Source: Brachycybe producta
Lineage: Eukaryota; Arthropoda; Diplopoda; Playtdesmida; Andrognathidae
Direction: 5' to 3'
Length of the DNA stretch: 64,000 bases
Assembly: GCA_036925085.1 (NCBI GenBank)
Contig: JAUPFP010000120.1
Span: forward strand, 77,501-141,500
This document shows positions 9,860 to 21,790 of this stretch, piece by piece. The notes under the pieces are model-generated. The model was given only the letters and a program-made list of their open reading frames with translations, was not told where the DNA came from and did not search any database. The translations under genes and the position numbers were made by a program. Numbering within the stretch: the stretch's first letter is position 1; the number at the start of each line of letters is the position of its first letter.

Positions 9860-12544
9860 ATGAAAAACTTCGTCGTTTATGGTCTACTAGCAGCGCTGTT
9901 CGTGGCTGTAAGTAATGTAATTCGATCTCAGCTATGCTGGCATACTTGACTTGGCTTAGGAAAAAAAATCAATTTCCAAAAATATAGTAAATATTCTACT
10001 ATTCCTACTATTCCACAACATATTCGCATATAGCGATGATCATTGTAGCACTTGCATTAGTGATACAGAAATCGTTGATAAGTATATGCAAAAATAAACT
10101 TAAAAGAAAAAAATTGAAATTGTTTATTGATAATAACAACGGTTAATATACAGTGGAATAACTACCACCTCAGATGGTCGGATTCGTCCCAGGGTCCCAG
10201 CGAATTATTGCAATTCAGTCAGTTCACTAACTTATAAATAATTGCTAAACAATTCAAATTTTATATATACTAGATAAAATTAAAATACATGATTAGAAAA
10301 GTAAACTTCTACTTATACTAGGCCTACTACTTTATTATAATCTAATTTTCGATTGTTAAAATTAACTTCATTAAGAAGCACCATATGTGGCGGATTAAAC
10401 ATTTGGTGGCACAGAAAGGGAACCTAATTTTGAGACCCCACCAGGGCCACTAAGTAACAAAATGTGAAAAATAAAAACAAACAAAAATCAATTTTTCATT
10501 TGTGGCAATTCGGTGAGCCACCACTGGGCCCTATTTAATAATATTGTGAGTAGGACACTTGCACCGAAGTTACGCCACTGTATTCTGTATGCATAGCACA
10601 ATGATCAAGAATGGAGTGCATATAATGTATTTATTTACACAGTACATTACAAATTTTCAAAAAAAAAGTTTCTAACACAGTTTAGAGAAGGACATGAAAT
10701 TTTATTATAAATATCTTTGCTAACATAAATTTCATTCAAGTATCCTTAACACTTAACTTTAAACAGAAGTTAAGTTGTATATTATAAACCGAAAGTCCTT
10801 AGTGTCCTTAGTATACATAACATGTTTCAAATTTTTATGTTGAATTCAATTCAACCGTGTACGCCTGCAATCAGCTCAAAAGCCATGTGCCATGGGGGAT
10901 TGCTCCTGATCATACATGATTGTCATTTAGACAAAATCAGACATTATTGTTTAATTGAAATTGTCCTAACAACAACTATCTACTTTCTAATAGTTCTTTA
11001 AGGAATGCCCTTGTCAAACTTTACGGGCATTTCTACTATTTTCTAGTTAATAAGCCATTAAGCACGGCAATATTATCATCAGTCAGCAACCGTCCAAAAA
11101 GTGCAAGGCTTCACTCGCCTCTCCTGGCTAATGATTCCCGTAGTAGTTTCTGAAGCATAGAAGATGCACTTTCATATAGATCTACATGTATCTTCCTTTC
11201 ACAAATCTTGCAGCTCTATGCTGTAGGATAAAGTAACAGACCTCTTTTTACATTTTATTTAGTGTTTAAAGGTGCATTGAACAAAACACAGCCTTTAATT
11301 AGCTTTGCAGCTGTTTTGGTTATTTGTTTTTTCCAAAGCATACATGTTATGTCTTTTCATTTGATTTTATCAACATTGGTTAGCTGAACATACCCCATAG
11401 TGTATGGGTTCAAACTTTCAGGAAACGCACATAACATTGCATTTAGTCTTATTTTGAATATTATAAAAAGCATACATGCATATTTAACTTGCATGTACAG
11501 TATAATGTAATATAACCATTTCGAAATCGCGAATTTCTAACCCTGATGTTAAACTCCATTGAGTACGTGCTCGTAAGCAAAAAAATCCATCAAAATGCTC
11601 TTAAAATTACCTAAAAATAATTTTAAAAACCACAATTAAACCACAGTGAAACCAGCACATTGGTGCACGTGCTGAATTTTTTATGCTTTTTTAAAAATTA
11701 TTTTTAAGAACATTTTATTGGATGTTTTTTTTCTTATTATTTTGGCGTACTCAATGGAGTTTAACACAAGAGTTAGAAATTCGCGATTTTGAAATAGTTT
11801 TTAAAAACGTAACCGCACTTACCAATGTGCATTGCACAATGCACATTGCAATTTGAAAAATTAATATTGAACAACTTTCAATATAAAAAATAAACATATT
11901 GCCGGCGCGACTGCGTATTTTAAAAATTAACGTTTCTTTTTTTAACATCGGGTCTATGGGCTCAATAGAAAAACGATGCTAGAGCTCTTTGCGGAGATTT
12001 TTCGAAGTAATTTTGTGATATTGTACAAGAGGATCGGAGGTCCTTTCTCTAGCTGCTTATATTGTGATAACAAAATGGCTTCCTATATCATTTCTTTTCA
12101 ACCTAATTAACACATCCGTTTTCTATCTGAATCATTCCCCAAAATAGTCTCATAAAATCCTTTTCCTTAAAGAAATAAAATGCTTATTAATGAGAGTTTC
12201 ATTGACAGGTAATCACTGCCACAAGTCTAGAAACAAGTGATGCTTTGAATGAAGAAACTTCAAAGGTAGAAGCAACGATTGAGCAACTTGCATTAAATAA
12301 AAGAGGCGGTGGTGGCAACAACGACGTTCAACCTACAAATCCACTTGGACAATTTGTAGTAAACTTGCTAAATGGAGTTAACGGTGATGTGGATGGACCA
12401 GGTGGCCATGGAATTTTATACTCTGTCAAGCAACTACTAACAAAGTTGTATTATGGACTTCTACAACCATTACTCATTGAAGTTGGTAAACTTCTGAATG
12501 GCCTCCTTGGTGGCCTCCTTGGTAACCTCGTTGGAGGTTTGTAG
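9860..12544 (+). CDS. Small secreted Leu/Gly-rich peptide precursor, two exons
   Basis: Exon 1 is 9860-9907 (16 codons, MKNFVVYGLLAALFVA) and ends at a gtaagt donor. Exon 2 is 12209-12544, after a gacag acceptor; the intron is phase 0 and 2301 bases long. The product is 127 residues. A signal peptide covers about residues 1-20 (predicted cut after VITA), followed by an acidic pro-region with several Glu. A dibasic Lys-Arg at 47-48 precedes GGGGNN, a likely prohormone-convertase site. The released chain of about 79 residues ends in a hydrophobic segment with repeated GLL motifs (LLNGLLGGLLGNLVGGL) and lacks cysteines. AATAAA signals lie far downstream, near 13073 and 13091. I do not recognise the family. 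An antimicrobial, surface-active or other secreted role is inference from composition and layout. Confidence 0.7.
10151..10580. mobile_element. hAT-like non-autonomous element in an intron
   Basis: The ends cagtggaataact and agttacgccactg form an imperfect inverted repeat of the CAGTGG hAT type. No matching 8-bp target duplication is visible. It sits in the intron of the first peptide gene. Confidence 0.5.
10840..11260 (-). mobile_element. LINE 3' fragment in an intron
   Basis: The segment from ttgaattcaattcaaccg, with cctgcaatcagctcaaaagc, to taaagtaacagacctctttt matches 37820-38360 in the same order. In minus orientation it corresponds to the last codons and 3' tail of a CR1/Jockey-like LINE. 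It is too decayed to translate. Confidence 0.5.
11516..12035. mobile_element. Foldback element copy, left end truncated
   Basis: This copy shares cgaatttctaac...gttaaactccattgagta, its inverse tactcaatggagtttaaca, and the terminal segment aaaaacgatgctag...gcggagatttttcgaagtaa with the foldback elements at 14.45 and 16.95 kb. The left terminal arm is missing. It lies in the intron of the first peptide gene, close to exon 2. Confidence 0.65.
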
Positions 12545-13200
12545 TCTCATATAAATCTTATTAGTCAGCACTTGTGATTGTTGTCATATTCTTGTATCGT
12601 AAAATTATTGGAAGCACAAAAAAATGAAAACTAAACAAAACAAGCATGCATACAATATCAGAAATTCATAATGCTCTGGCTAACTCGAATATGCAAACAT
12701 TTCAGCAAGTTACCAAAAAAAACGTGATGTGACGCCTAAATTCATTCATTCAAAACTATTTCATGTCATTTTTGCGTCACTGTTCAGTGAAACATAAGCA
12801 CTAAGCAATAAGCAACACATACACGTACTAGACTAGGGGCATTATGGGTTATGGAAGAAATATTGGATTGGGGGGGGAAATAATTTCGTTTTTTTTTTTA
12901 CAAAGTTAGGTTACTTAAAAAAAAAACGAAATCACTTTCCCGCCAAACCCAATAGATTTAATATGAATCCACTACAAATTTCATTATTTATCAAATCGAA
13001 TTCGACACTAAATACATTCGATTGTTTCAATGTTTATACTGTATATTTAAATGAATAATTTGAATTTCGTGTTAATAAACTGAATGCTTCAAATAAAATA
13101 ATGTTCAAGTCTACTGTGTAATTTATGGTGTATGATGATTGATGACGATCTGCATGACTGCGATTGGGTATGGTTAATACCTGTCATAACAGCTTAACAT
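12545..13200. other. 3' flank of the first peptide gene
   Basis: This holds the likely 3' untranslated region, with AATAAA candidates near 13073 and 13091 and an interrupted polyG/polyT stretch near 12870-12930. No further frame is supported. Confidence 0.45.
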
Positions 13201-13201
13201 G

Positions 13202-13260
13202 CAGTGGCGGTTTTTGGCCTAGGGCCCGAAATTTTTAGGGGGGGGGGCAACAAAACTCGA
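13202..13260. mobile_element. hAT-like left-end fragment
   Basis: cagtggcggtttttggcc followed by tagggcccg and a G run resembles hAT-type termini. A matching right end was not found. Confidence 0.3.
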
Positions 13261-14448
13261 AAGTTTAGCCAAGTGTAAAGGTATATACATTATATTTTTA
13301 GAAGACTTCAAATTGGTATTTGAAGGGGACGTTAAATTAAATAAGAAAACAGATAAATAATGACAAAAGCCATGGTGAAACTAGTTTAGGTAGCCTCTCT
13401 TAATGGTGTTGCGCAAACTATTCTTATGATAGATGACTATCATTTGTTGTTTCTATTCTAAGTTCAAGTATAACTGTAGTATTCCTTATTGAATGCTCAG
13501 TTTTTCTTGACTTTGTCATCATTTATGTGTTTTCTTAATATACATTATTTCAAGCCAATAAGTAATTAATTGTGTTAAATTAAATATTTCTAATATAGTC
13601 CAAAAAATATAGTATTTTTATCAATATGATAACTACAGCTACTTGGGTCATTAAGTTTAGTTTATATGTTAGATTCGGTTCGGTTTTCAAGGGGAAAGGG
13701 TTATATTTTTTTGTAGCTTGTAGTAGCTTTTAGTAGCGTGTATACTGTAGACGACTAGCAAATTCAAACTTTTTCCGTTGGGTCTTTATCGCGTCTTTAT
13801 CTTATAAAGCTTTATTGCTAGGCGACCAACAGAAAAAAAACATTTATCTATCACAGGGGTGCAGCAAGTCAAGTGGTGGCTCGTTTCCTCATTTTCTCCT
13901 CTTGTGAGCGTTTTCTTGGATTACTACAAATTAACAAAGTTAAACGGTTTTTGCACTGGAAAAGCTCAGCAAAGCCATGAATCTTCTTCTCTTAACTTTA
14001 ATCTCATTTTCCCCAAAAAGTGTTTTGACTTGTGCTACTCTTCCAGCCGAGGTGCGGTATGGCAAATCAAATTGCAACGGATTTTTATATAATGTTTGAT
14101 GCATATTCCACTGCAAGGTATCTTAGTTTTCTAATAAATTACGAGCGTAATTAAGAAAAGGAAGAGGTGTCATGTCAAGTTATATAATAAAAACAAACTG
14201 TAAATTTCAATAATTTTCTATAAATTTTATAAATGTAATTACAAGTTTTTTTTTCAGAGATTTACTTCGTATATACCGCAAGTAAGTTCAACATTTACAC
14301 CAACATTTCAACTACGTCACTGTTCCGTCATGTAGTACGAGGCCTGCATTAGTCTTATTAACATAACTAGGGCTTTAAATCAAACATCCCTGTAATTTAC
14401 CAATCTAAGTAAACCATATGGCCTATGTTTCAGGTTTCCGGCAATATA
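13261..14448. other. Gene-free stretch
   Basis: No convincing coding frame or RNA gene. The 77-codon frame near 13.9 kb has no ATG start and no recognisable features. Confidence 0.4.
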
Positions 14449-14449
14449 G

Positions 14450-15578
14450 TATTTCTTAAGAGGCTACATCACAAAATTACTTCGAAAAAACTCCGCAAAG
14501 AGCACTAGCATCGTTTTTCTATTATGCGCAGACCCTTATCTTAAAAGTTCAGACTCCACATCAGGTTTGCAAGCAGCTGCAAGAGGAAGTACTATAATAT
14601 TTAAAAAAAACTATTTCAAAATCGCCAATTTCTAACTTATGTTAAACTCCATTGAGTCCGCCCAAATAAGAAAAAAATATCCATTAAAATGCTTATAAAA
14701 ATACGTAAAAAATATTTTTAAAAAACCAGAAAAAAATCATCACATGCACCAATGCGTTGGCTTCACTGTGGTTTAATTGTGGTTTTTTAAAATTATTCTT
14801 ATGCGGCAGTCACACTGGGCTGGTTTACAAGCTGCTGGTTGCTGCTGGCTGGTTGTAGCCAGCAGCAGCATAGTCTGAACTGCTAGCGGGCTAGTAATTT
14901 TAACAGCGGCTGGTGAAGTTGGACATGTCCAACTTTAGCAGCTACCAGCTGGTCATGTGACTCCCTTCCTGCTGCTGCCATCTAGTGTGAACTTTTTGTT
15001 GCTAGTAGTGGCACTAGTGGTAGTTGAAACTCCACTGCTTTGGATGGTTGTTGTTAGAGCTTGTGTTTTTGCAAGACGGTGATTGGATGACTTGCACTGC
15101 TAATACCAGCAGTGACTGGTAAGTGTGAACCCAAAGCAGCTGCTGCTTGCTGTTGCTGCTAATAGCCAGCAGCAACCAGCAGCTTGTAAACCAGCCTAGT
15201 GTGACTGCCGCTTTAGGTATTTTTACAAGCATTTTAATGAATGTTAAAATTTATTTTCTTATTTGGGCGTACTCAATGGAGTTTAACATAAGAGTTAGAA
15301 ATTCGCTATTTTGAAATAGTTTTTAAAAATAGACCCACACTTATCAAATTTTTTGTCATTTTATCACTCGATCAGCATATATTTAAGGTGCAAACAGCAC
15401 TTTGAAAACTTAATATTGGACAACTTTAAATATAAAAAATAAAACTATTACCGCGACTGTGTATTTTAAAAAATTAACATTTTTCTTTAACATTGGCTCT
15501 ATGGGCTCAATATAAAAACGATGCTAGCGCTCCTTGCGGAGATTTTTCGAAGTAATTTTGCTATGTAGCCTCTTATCA
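14450..15578. mobile_element. Large foldback (inverted-repeat) transposon with nested insert
   Basis: The left end agaggctacatcacaaaatt and right end aattttgctatgtagcctct are inverted repeats. The arms continue with cttcgaaaaa, ctccgcaaagagc and agcatcgttttt, each inverted at the right. Flanking TA on both sides fits a Tc1/mariner-type target, though TTA or TTAA cannot be excluded. Arms run several hundred bases. An unrelated 411-bp palindromic element is nested at 14802-15212. Sister copies are at 11.5 and 16.95 kb. Confidence 0.7.
14802..15212. mobile_element. Nested palindromic MITE, possible PIF/Harbinger
   Basis: The ends tgcggcagtcacactggg and gtgtgactgccgct are inverted, followed inward by ctggtttacaagctgctgg and its inverse. 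The flanks are TTA on both sides (14799-14801 and 15213-15215), which fits the TWA target of PIF/Harbinger elements. The interior is rich in AGCAGC/GCTGCT. No transposase is encoded. The uninterrupted target can be seen in the sister foldback copies (aattatttttaggtattt). Confidence 0.7.
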
Positions 15579-16640
15579 GTTACACGATAGGCGATTGAGC
15601 AATTGCCAAATTGAACAAACACCTACCTGAAAAAGGGCCAAATTGAACAAACACCTAACTCAAAAAGGGTCAAGCATGTTTGAATAATTGTCAAATGTTT
15701 GTCGTTTATTCACTTTGGCGTTTTTTTTTCTTCTCCACAATTTGGCGCTTATTTCAGTTGCGTTTAGCCATAGAGACTATTAATATAATGGTTCTTAAAG
15801 TAAAGGGTTATAAGTGATGAAAGTAATGTTCTGAATAAATTAATTTCAAAGTAAGAGACTTCCATAGATATCAACGTTAAAAGTTCTACGTGTTGATGCT
15901 ATAATAAAGCAGCAATGAGCAGCTTTTTTTCATGAATTAATTTCTCTTGACCACCACAAAATTCTTTATCATTTCGTTGACAAAATGTGGTAATTATCTC
16001 CATTTTTGTTTGGAAACCACCTTAGAATACTAAGCCCTGGCTCATTTGTCATGAGTATCATGAAGTGCATTCTTAACGAATGCATGACGTCAAGAAATTA
16101 CAATAAATGTGCAATAACAATTAAAACAAGAAGCCTAACCTGTATTGTTTTCTAATACACGTCCTATACCACACAAACTTGTTACCGTTCAAACAATGAC
16201 GACCCATAAAATATGGGTGACGCATGACAGTCGAATACCAGCTGTATTTATATTGCCAAAATATATTAGCTTTAAATTTCCATACGGGTCATAGTTTTGT
16301 AAACAGAAGCTAAAACCTACCACAGCTAAAATAAATTGATCTTGGAAAAGATACCATTTATCATTTATTTTCAAGCTAATAACTTAATCTATAAAAAAAA
16401 TTGGATAGCCAGTGGGTTGCAGTTTGATATGTTCGGTAGCGATTTCGCTCAAAACTAAACAACAACAACAAAAACATAATCATAAGATTCACTATAACTA
16501 CCAAAATTAGCAAACATTTAGCCTTTCAAGCTGTAATTTTCAATTTGTTATAAAAGTGCCCGCCTAAAACGCCACCACACTAATCAAACCAAGAACATAA
16601 ATTAGACTAAAAATTGTAAATACAGGCTAAAACACTGTTA
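15579..16640. other. Gene-free stretch
   Basis: A short direct repeat occurs near 15.60-15.67 kb (attgaacaaacacctac, twice). Nothing coding is supported. Confidence 0.45.
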
Positions 16641-16644
16641 AAAC

Positions 16645-16945
16645 AGAAGGTGCCAAATGGCACTTTTTGGGGTGCAAAACCATGTCCTGTATATGGCGCC
16701 TTTTGAGGGTGCAGTTTGGCACCTTTTTCAGTGGGTGCCTTTTGGCACCCTGTTCTTCTAGGTGACTAACAGCTCCATCAGGGTGCCATTTGGCCACATT
16801 TTATAGATGGGGACATTTTTCACCTAGAAGGTGCCATTTGGCCACACCTCATAGATGGAGCTCTTTTTCACTCACAAGATGCCATTTAGCCACATTTCCT
16901 AGATGGAGCCATTTTTCTTCTAGAAGATGCCATTTAGCAACATTT
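16645..16945. repeat. Minisatellite-like tandem repeat, about 48-bp unit
   Basis: At 16780-16945 a unit of about 48 bases recurs (gccatttggccaca, then atagatgg and acatttttcac with ctagaagatg). Before it, tggcaccttttt/ggtgccatttgg motifs alternate in both orientations. The plus-strand 68-codon frame only reflects the repeat (each unit gives an RRCHLAT motif). Confidence 0.65.
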
Positions 16946-16949
16946 AACA

Positions 16950-17702
16950 GGCTAAATTACAAAATTACTTCGAAAAATTTCCAAAAAGAGCACTAGCATC
17001 GTGTTTATATTGAGCCCATAGACCCAAAGTTAAAAAACGTTAATTTTTAAAACACACAGTGCATGGTGGCGATGTTTATTTTTTATATTTAAAGTTGTCC
17101 AATTTTGATGGTTCAAAGTGCAATGTGCACTTAAATATACAGTATGTTCATCTAGTGATTAAATGTCAAAAAATTGGTAAATGTATGCTTCTATTTTTTA
17201 AAAAAATATTTTAAAATCGCGAATTTTTAACTCTTATGTCCATTGACTATGCACTGGTAAAAATACCTAAAACTAATTTGAATAAACCAGAAAAAAATCA
17301 GCACGTGCACCAGTGTGTTGTCTTCACTGTTGTTTACTTGTATTTTTTTTAAATTATTTTTAGGTATTTTAACAACATTTTAATGGCTGATTTTTATTAC
17401 TCATAAAAGTTAGAAATTCGCAATTTTGAAATATTTTTTTTTTAAAATAGAAGCATACTTTCCAATTTTTGACGATCTATTACTAGATAAACGTATATTT
17501 AAAGTGCAAATTGCACTTAGAACAAACAAAATTGGACAACTTTAAATATAAAAAATAAGCATATTGATGCCACTGTGTATTTTAAAAATCAGCAATTTTT
17601 TAACATCGGGTTTATGGGCTTAACATAAACACGATGCTAGCATTCTTTGTGGAGATTTTTCGAAGTAATTTTGCGAAGTCATTTTGCGATGTAGCTCTTA
17701 AA
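16950..17702. mobile_element. Foldback element, third copy, without nested insert
   Basis: The left arm (caggctaaattacaaaatta, cttcgaaaaat, agcatcgtgtttatattgag) is inverted at the right (cttaacataaacacgatgct, gatttttcgaagtaattttg). The arms are about 350 bases each, so nearly the whole element could fold on itself. Flanking TA is visible on each side. It is the most complete view of the family. Confidence 0.7.
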
Positions 17703-18540
17703 AGTAAACTATTTTCTGAATACATTTTGAACCACCCTCTTCTACCTCTACAAGGTGGTTCAAAATGTTTTTGTTTACTTGAAAACGGAAAACTTAAAAT
17801 TCATGTTTGACACTCATAAAGTGGAATCATAGAAAACTTGTAGGAAAGTGGTTATACAATTTTGAATAAATGATTGTAATTTGCCTAGACCAGAAGTAGG
17901 CAACCTAACCTAATTTAAACATCAGCACACATCAGTTTTATCAGTTTCATCACAAATAGTGTATTTTAAAAGATATGCTCTTTAAAATACATTGAGTACA
18001 ATATATAATGTATATTTTTGAAAAAGAAGTTTACACAAACTACAGACGAACAAGTGAATTACAGTTTATTATATAATGAAATTACACTTTGTAAAATGGG
18101 TTTTATAGACATTTTTTTTAAAACATATGTATCCAAAAAAAAAAAAAAAAAGAATGCAAATAGCTTTGAAAAAAAGCTAAATTGTATGTTTCTAAGAACT
18201 GTTTACATGTACAACTTACAAAATGAAAATCAGGAATGTGGACACACTGTTGATTAGATCTATTACTGAACACAACTGTGGATACTGTAAAAAGTGAGTG
18301 AGTGAAGAGAATTGGACAATGGATGTAAAATGGCCTAGATTTTAAAACAAAGGGCCTGTGAAAATGATTCACAATGGAATTTTAAGGAGTGTCATGACAT
18401 GTGTACTTTTGGACAGAGCCCTCTGTCTATAGATACCTAGACTTATTCTAATGTGAATGTATCTATTTCACATTCTAATCAAGAGTGCCAAATGGCAAGC
18501 TGTCCTTTTTGTTTTAGCTGAAAATTATTTAATTTTTCAT
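17703..18540. other. Gene-free stretch with small hairpin
   Basis: cattttgaaccacc and ggtggttcaaaatg at about 17724-17770 form a short hairpin. An A run sits at 18134-18151. No supported gene. Confidence 0.45.
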
Positions 18541-18945
18541 GAGGAAAGGAAAGAAAAAAAAAGAGAAAAAGAGAAAATGAGAGAGGGAGAAAAATAGAGA
18601 GGGCGGAGAGAGAGAGATAGAGAATTAGGGAGGGAGAGAGGAAGGGAGGGAAGAAGGGAGAGAGGGAGAATGGAAAAAGAGAGGGAGGGAGAGAGGAAGG
18701 GAAAAAGAGGGAGGGAGGGAAAGAGGGAGGGAGGGAAAGAGGGAGGGAGGGAAGGAGAGAGGGAGGGAGGGAAGGAGAGAGGGAGGGAGGGAAGGAGAGA
18801 GGGAGAGAGTGAAGAAGGAGGGAGGGAGGGAGTGAAGAAGGAGGGAGGGAGGGAGTGAGGAAGGAGGGAGGAAGGGAGTGAAGAAGGAAGGAGGGAGTGA
18901 GGAAGGAAGGAGGGAGGGAGTGAGGAAAGGAGAGAGGGAGGGGGG
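18541..18945. repeat. Purine-rich GGGA/GGGAGA microsatellite
   Basis: About 400 bases of nearly pure purine on the plus strand, with unit families gggagggagg and ggagtgaagaagg. Frames on both strands through it are repeat artefacts. Confidence 0.9.
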
Positions 18946-18949
18946 TTTT

Positions 18950-19080
18950 TGGTAATTGGTTGGGTATGTAGTCTGATGTCACATGCTCCGCCCTTTTCAA
19001 CGTCCAACCACACAACAAACCAATTAGAAGTTGCTGGTCATCATAAAAAGGGTGGATCCAACTTCTGTTTGTCCCGATTT
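18950..19080. mobile_element. Diverged Helitron-family internal palindrome
   Basis: ctccgccctttt, aacaaaccaattagaag and cataaaaagggtgga follow the order seen inside the Helitron palindromes at 7.3, 7.9 and 60.9 kb. Helitron termini are absent. Confidence 0.4.
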
Positions 19081-19189
19081 CTAATTGCCTGTGTTGATGC
19101 CTGTGTGGTTCTTTTAAGAAAGTTTATGGTGAAACATTACTTTTTAAAAATACTGTAATATACTAAATGAATTTAAAAAAACACATTAA

Positions 19190-19969
19190 GAGGGTATTCG
19201 GTAAAAAAACAAAACAGGCATATTTGTGATGGTTGTGGACTGCGTCGACTTTGAAGTGTAGGTGAGGCTCAGCAGTTGACAAAGAAAAAGATTTGTCATA
19301 CAGACCATTGAGTGTGGGTTGTTGTATTTCTAAACGAGAGGAGTGCACGTCGTTGTTTTTTTCAAAAAAGGGAGGAGCGTACGAATTGCCGCGCTTTTAA
19401 AGTTTTCATCAATCAAGAATGAAAACACGCTGATTGGTTGTTTTTTCTATAGTTCGTTTGATAGTTCTAGGATGCTAAGTTTCTAACTGCTTCTCCTGAT
19501 CAACGATAATCGATTTTGAAAACTGTTTTCAATACTTCAATAATACAAAATACATATAACATTTTTTAAAATCAAAATAGCTTATAAATAAACTTTTTAT
19601 CGATCGTTTTCTTTTGGTTCATTTGCATTGAAAATACATGGGGCATTTATTTAACAATCAATAAAAAGTTTATTTATGATTTTTTTTAAATCGAAATAGT
19701 TTAAAATTGATTTTGTATCATTGACGTATTTGAAACAGTTTTCAAAATCGATTAATTATCGTTGATCATGAGGAGCAGTTAGCATCATCATATAACTATC
19801 AAACGAATTCTAGAAAAAACAACCAATCAGTATGTTCTTCATATTTTCATTGAGAAGCGAGGAATCATAGAGGTAGTGCTTTCTACCTCTATAAACTACT
19901 CACACCGCCTACAGGCAAAATAATCGACTCGTCGCATATGCATGTCTTGTTTTTTTACCAAACACCCTC
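19190..19969. mobile_element. Palindromic MITE-like element
   Basis: The ends gagggtattcggtaaaaaaa and tttttttaccaaacaccctc are inverted repeats. Further inverted blocks lie inside (gattggttgttttttctata facing tagaaaaaacaaccaatca; gatcaacgataatcgatttt facing aaaatcgattaattatcgtt). No coding frame. Confidence 0.65.
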
Positions 19970-20399
19970 AATCTCAAATAATGTACCTTTAAACTATTGA
20001 AAAATGAAACAAATTTGAAAATTTTGAAAGAAATGTCTGAACCCAAGTTAATATCCATAGGCGGATTATATTACACAAATTAATTCATTGAAACAATCTA
20101 TTTAAGCCATAAAACATGCTAAAAAACATGCTAAAACCCCTATTAACAGTATCTTTCACTTATCAACAACACATGGGCAAAGAGAGAAGCTGACAAAATA
20201 ATTACACAATTAAACAATAGCTTGAACAAATATAAGGTCAGTTTGAATTGTGCTGTCATTGTGATGTGATTGTCAACGTATTTCTATGAGGAGACGGTGG
20301 AGCCATCTAGTGCTACATGAACATATTAATAAAAAAATTAGTCAAAGGCCAGTGTTGTTTCGTAAAGTATCACCACCTAGTAGCTATGAAGCCCATTTC

Positions 20400-20775
20400 T
20401 CACGGAGTCACGGTTGTCACAAAACTGCTATAATGACATTAAATGTGGCAGTAATGTCATGGTCGGACGTTTTTCGTGCCACCGCCCGTGTCATGGCAGT
20501 AGTGTCGTACATCCAAAAGTTTTTATATGCGACACCGTGGCACAAGTGCTACCCTTACACTACCGCCATTTTTCACACTCAAGAAAACAGTTCCGTAAGC
20601 ACAACGTCCACCATGTTTCATTAAAATATCATGAAAACCCAATTTTTTTAAGCCAACAAGCTCCATGTACTGCCACGACAATAACCTGTTCACATGGTTG
20701 CCGTGTGAACAGGTTACTGTCGTGACAGCGGATGTCATGACATATATCATGCCATCAGTGTCGCGACATCAGTAT
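20400..20775. repeat. Inverted-repeat-rich segment
   Basis: 20671-20697 and 20700-20727 form a long hairpin (cacgacaataacctgttcac facing gtgaacaggttactgtcgtg). The wider segment is rich in gtcatg/catgac words in both orientations. Frames through it are not convincing. Confidence 0.5.
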
Positions 20776-20781
20776 CACCTT

Positions 20782-21432
20782 CAGTGGCGTAGCTAGGCAC
20801 CCGCAAGACCCGAAACTGCGGGGGGCCCGCAGGAGGTTTGGGGGCGCAAAAAACGAAATGAAAGTTATGTATTTTCAAAAATAATTGAATAAACTAAGAG
20901 AGTGATTCCGAATCGCTCGCTTAATTTATTCAGTTAATTTCAAAAATAAATCGACTTTCATTTAATATTTACTTTTAAAAACTACATAGTTGCACAAGTA
21001 AATCTTCATAGAGATCAATGGGCACGGAGGAACAACGGTAGGAATATTCGAAAAAAATTGTAGAAACAGTCGGAAGGTTAGGTTTAGTTAAATTAAGCTC
21101 GTTGCAGGGTGGTTAGGGGCACAGACTCTAGTTTTTAAAGAATTATTCTTATTAAACCAAATTAGTCCATTGTTCCACTGTTCTCTAATTTGATTAACAG
21201 AAAGAACGGTCGGAACAATGGACTAATTTGTTTTAATAATTCTTTAAAAAATGGAGGGTTGCGCCCCAGATCCCCTGCAACATGATTAATTTCCTAACCT
21301 TCTGAGTTCCGACTGTTCCTCCTGTTGTTCAGACCTGTTCCGCCATCCATCAAAATAGTACCCCCACCTAGTATGGGGGCGCAAAGTTTTAAGTGACGAG
21401 GAGGGCACAACCAACTCGTAGCTACGCCACTG
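20782..21432. mobile_element. Non-autonomous hAT element
   Basis: The ends cagtggcgtagctaggc and ctcgtagctacgccactg are inverted repeats. Flanking octamers atcacctt and atcacact agree at 6 of 8 positions, consistent with a decayed 8-bp target duplication. The subterminal region is G-rich (gggggcgcaa) at both ends. A second inner inverted pair surrounds the middle (ctaatttgattaacag region). No transposase. Confidence 0.7.
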
Positions 21433-21489
21433 ATCACACTTGAGAACAAACCCTTAGGGACGATGAACACTACCATACAAGTGAAACCC

Positions 21490-21790
21490 TTTAAAAGTGT
21501 ATGCTTAATAGGTCACTGGATGATAAATCAACAGTTCACCCAAGTTTAATAAATCATTCGTGTGGACAATAGTGATGCATCATAAAAGTGTTTTTTTTAC
21601 GAAAAGTATTCTTGACTGAATTAGAACTTAGAAGGGGAGGAATACCACTTGTGCAACATTTCCACAAGTGGTGAAATTATTTGCTCTTTAATTCCCATTC
21701 GAAACAATGCCCAAAACAATGGTAACTTTAGTTTTTCCATTTTGTATTAATTATAATTATATATTAATCTATATATAATACTGTATGCAT
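21490..21790. repeat. Dispersed repeat shared with 34.32-34.62 kb
   Basis: cttaataggtcac, aaatcaacagt, gtgatgcatcat, aaaagtattc and ccacttgtgcaacattt occur in the same order in both places. Identity unknown; it may belong to the segmental duplication of the region. Confidence 0.5.

Noticed and set aside
16790-16996. Repeat protein with RRCHLAT motifs
   Set aside because: It is the frame of a 48-base minisatellite; a unit length divisible by three keeps it open by chance.
18479-19018. Proline/leucine/serine-rich proteins on the minus strand
   Set aside because: They are translations of the GGGA microsatellite in different frames.
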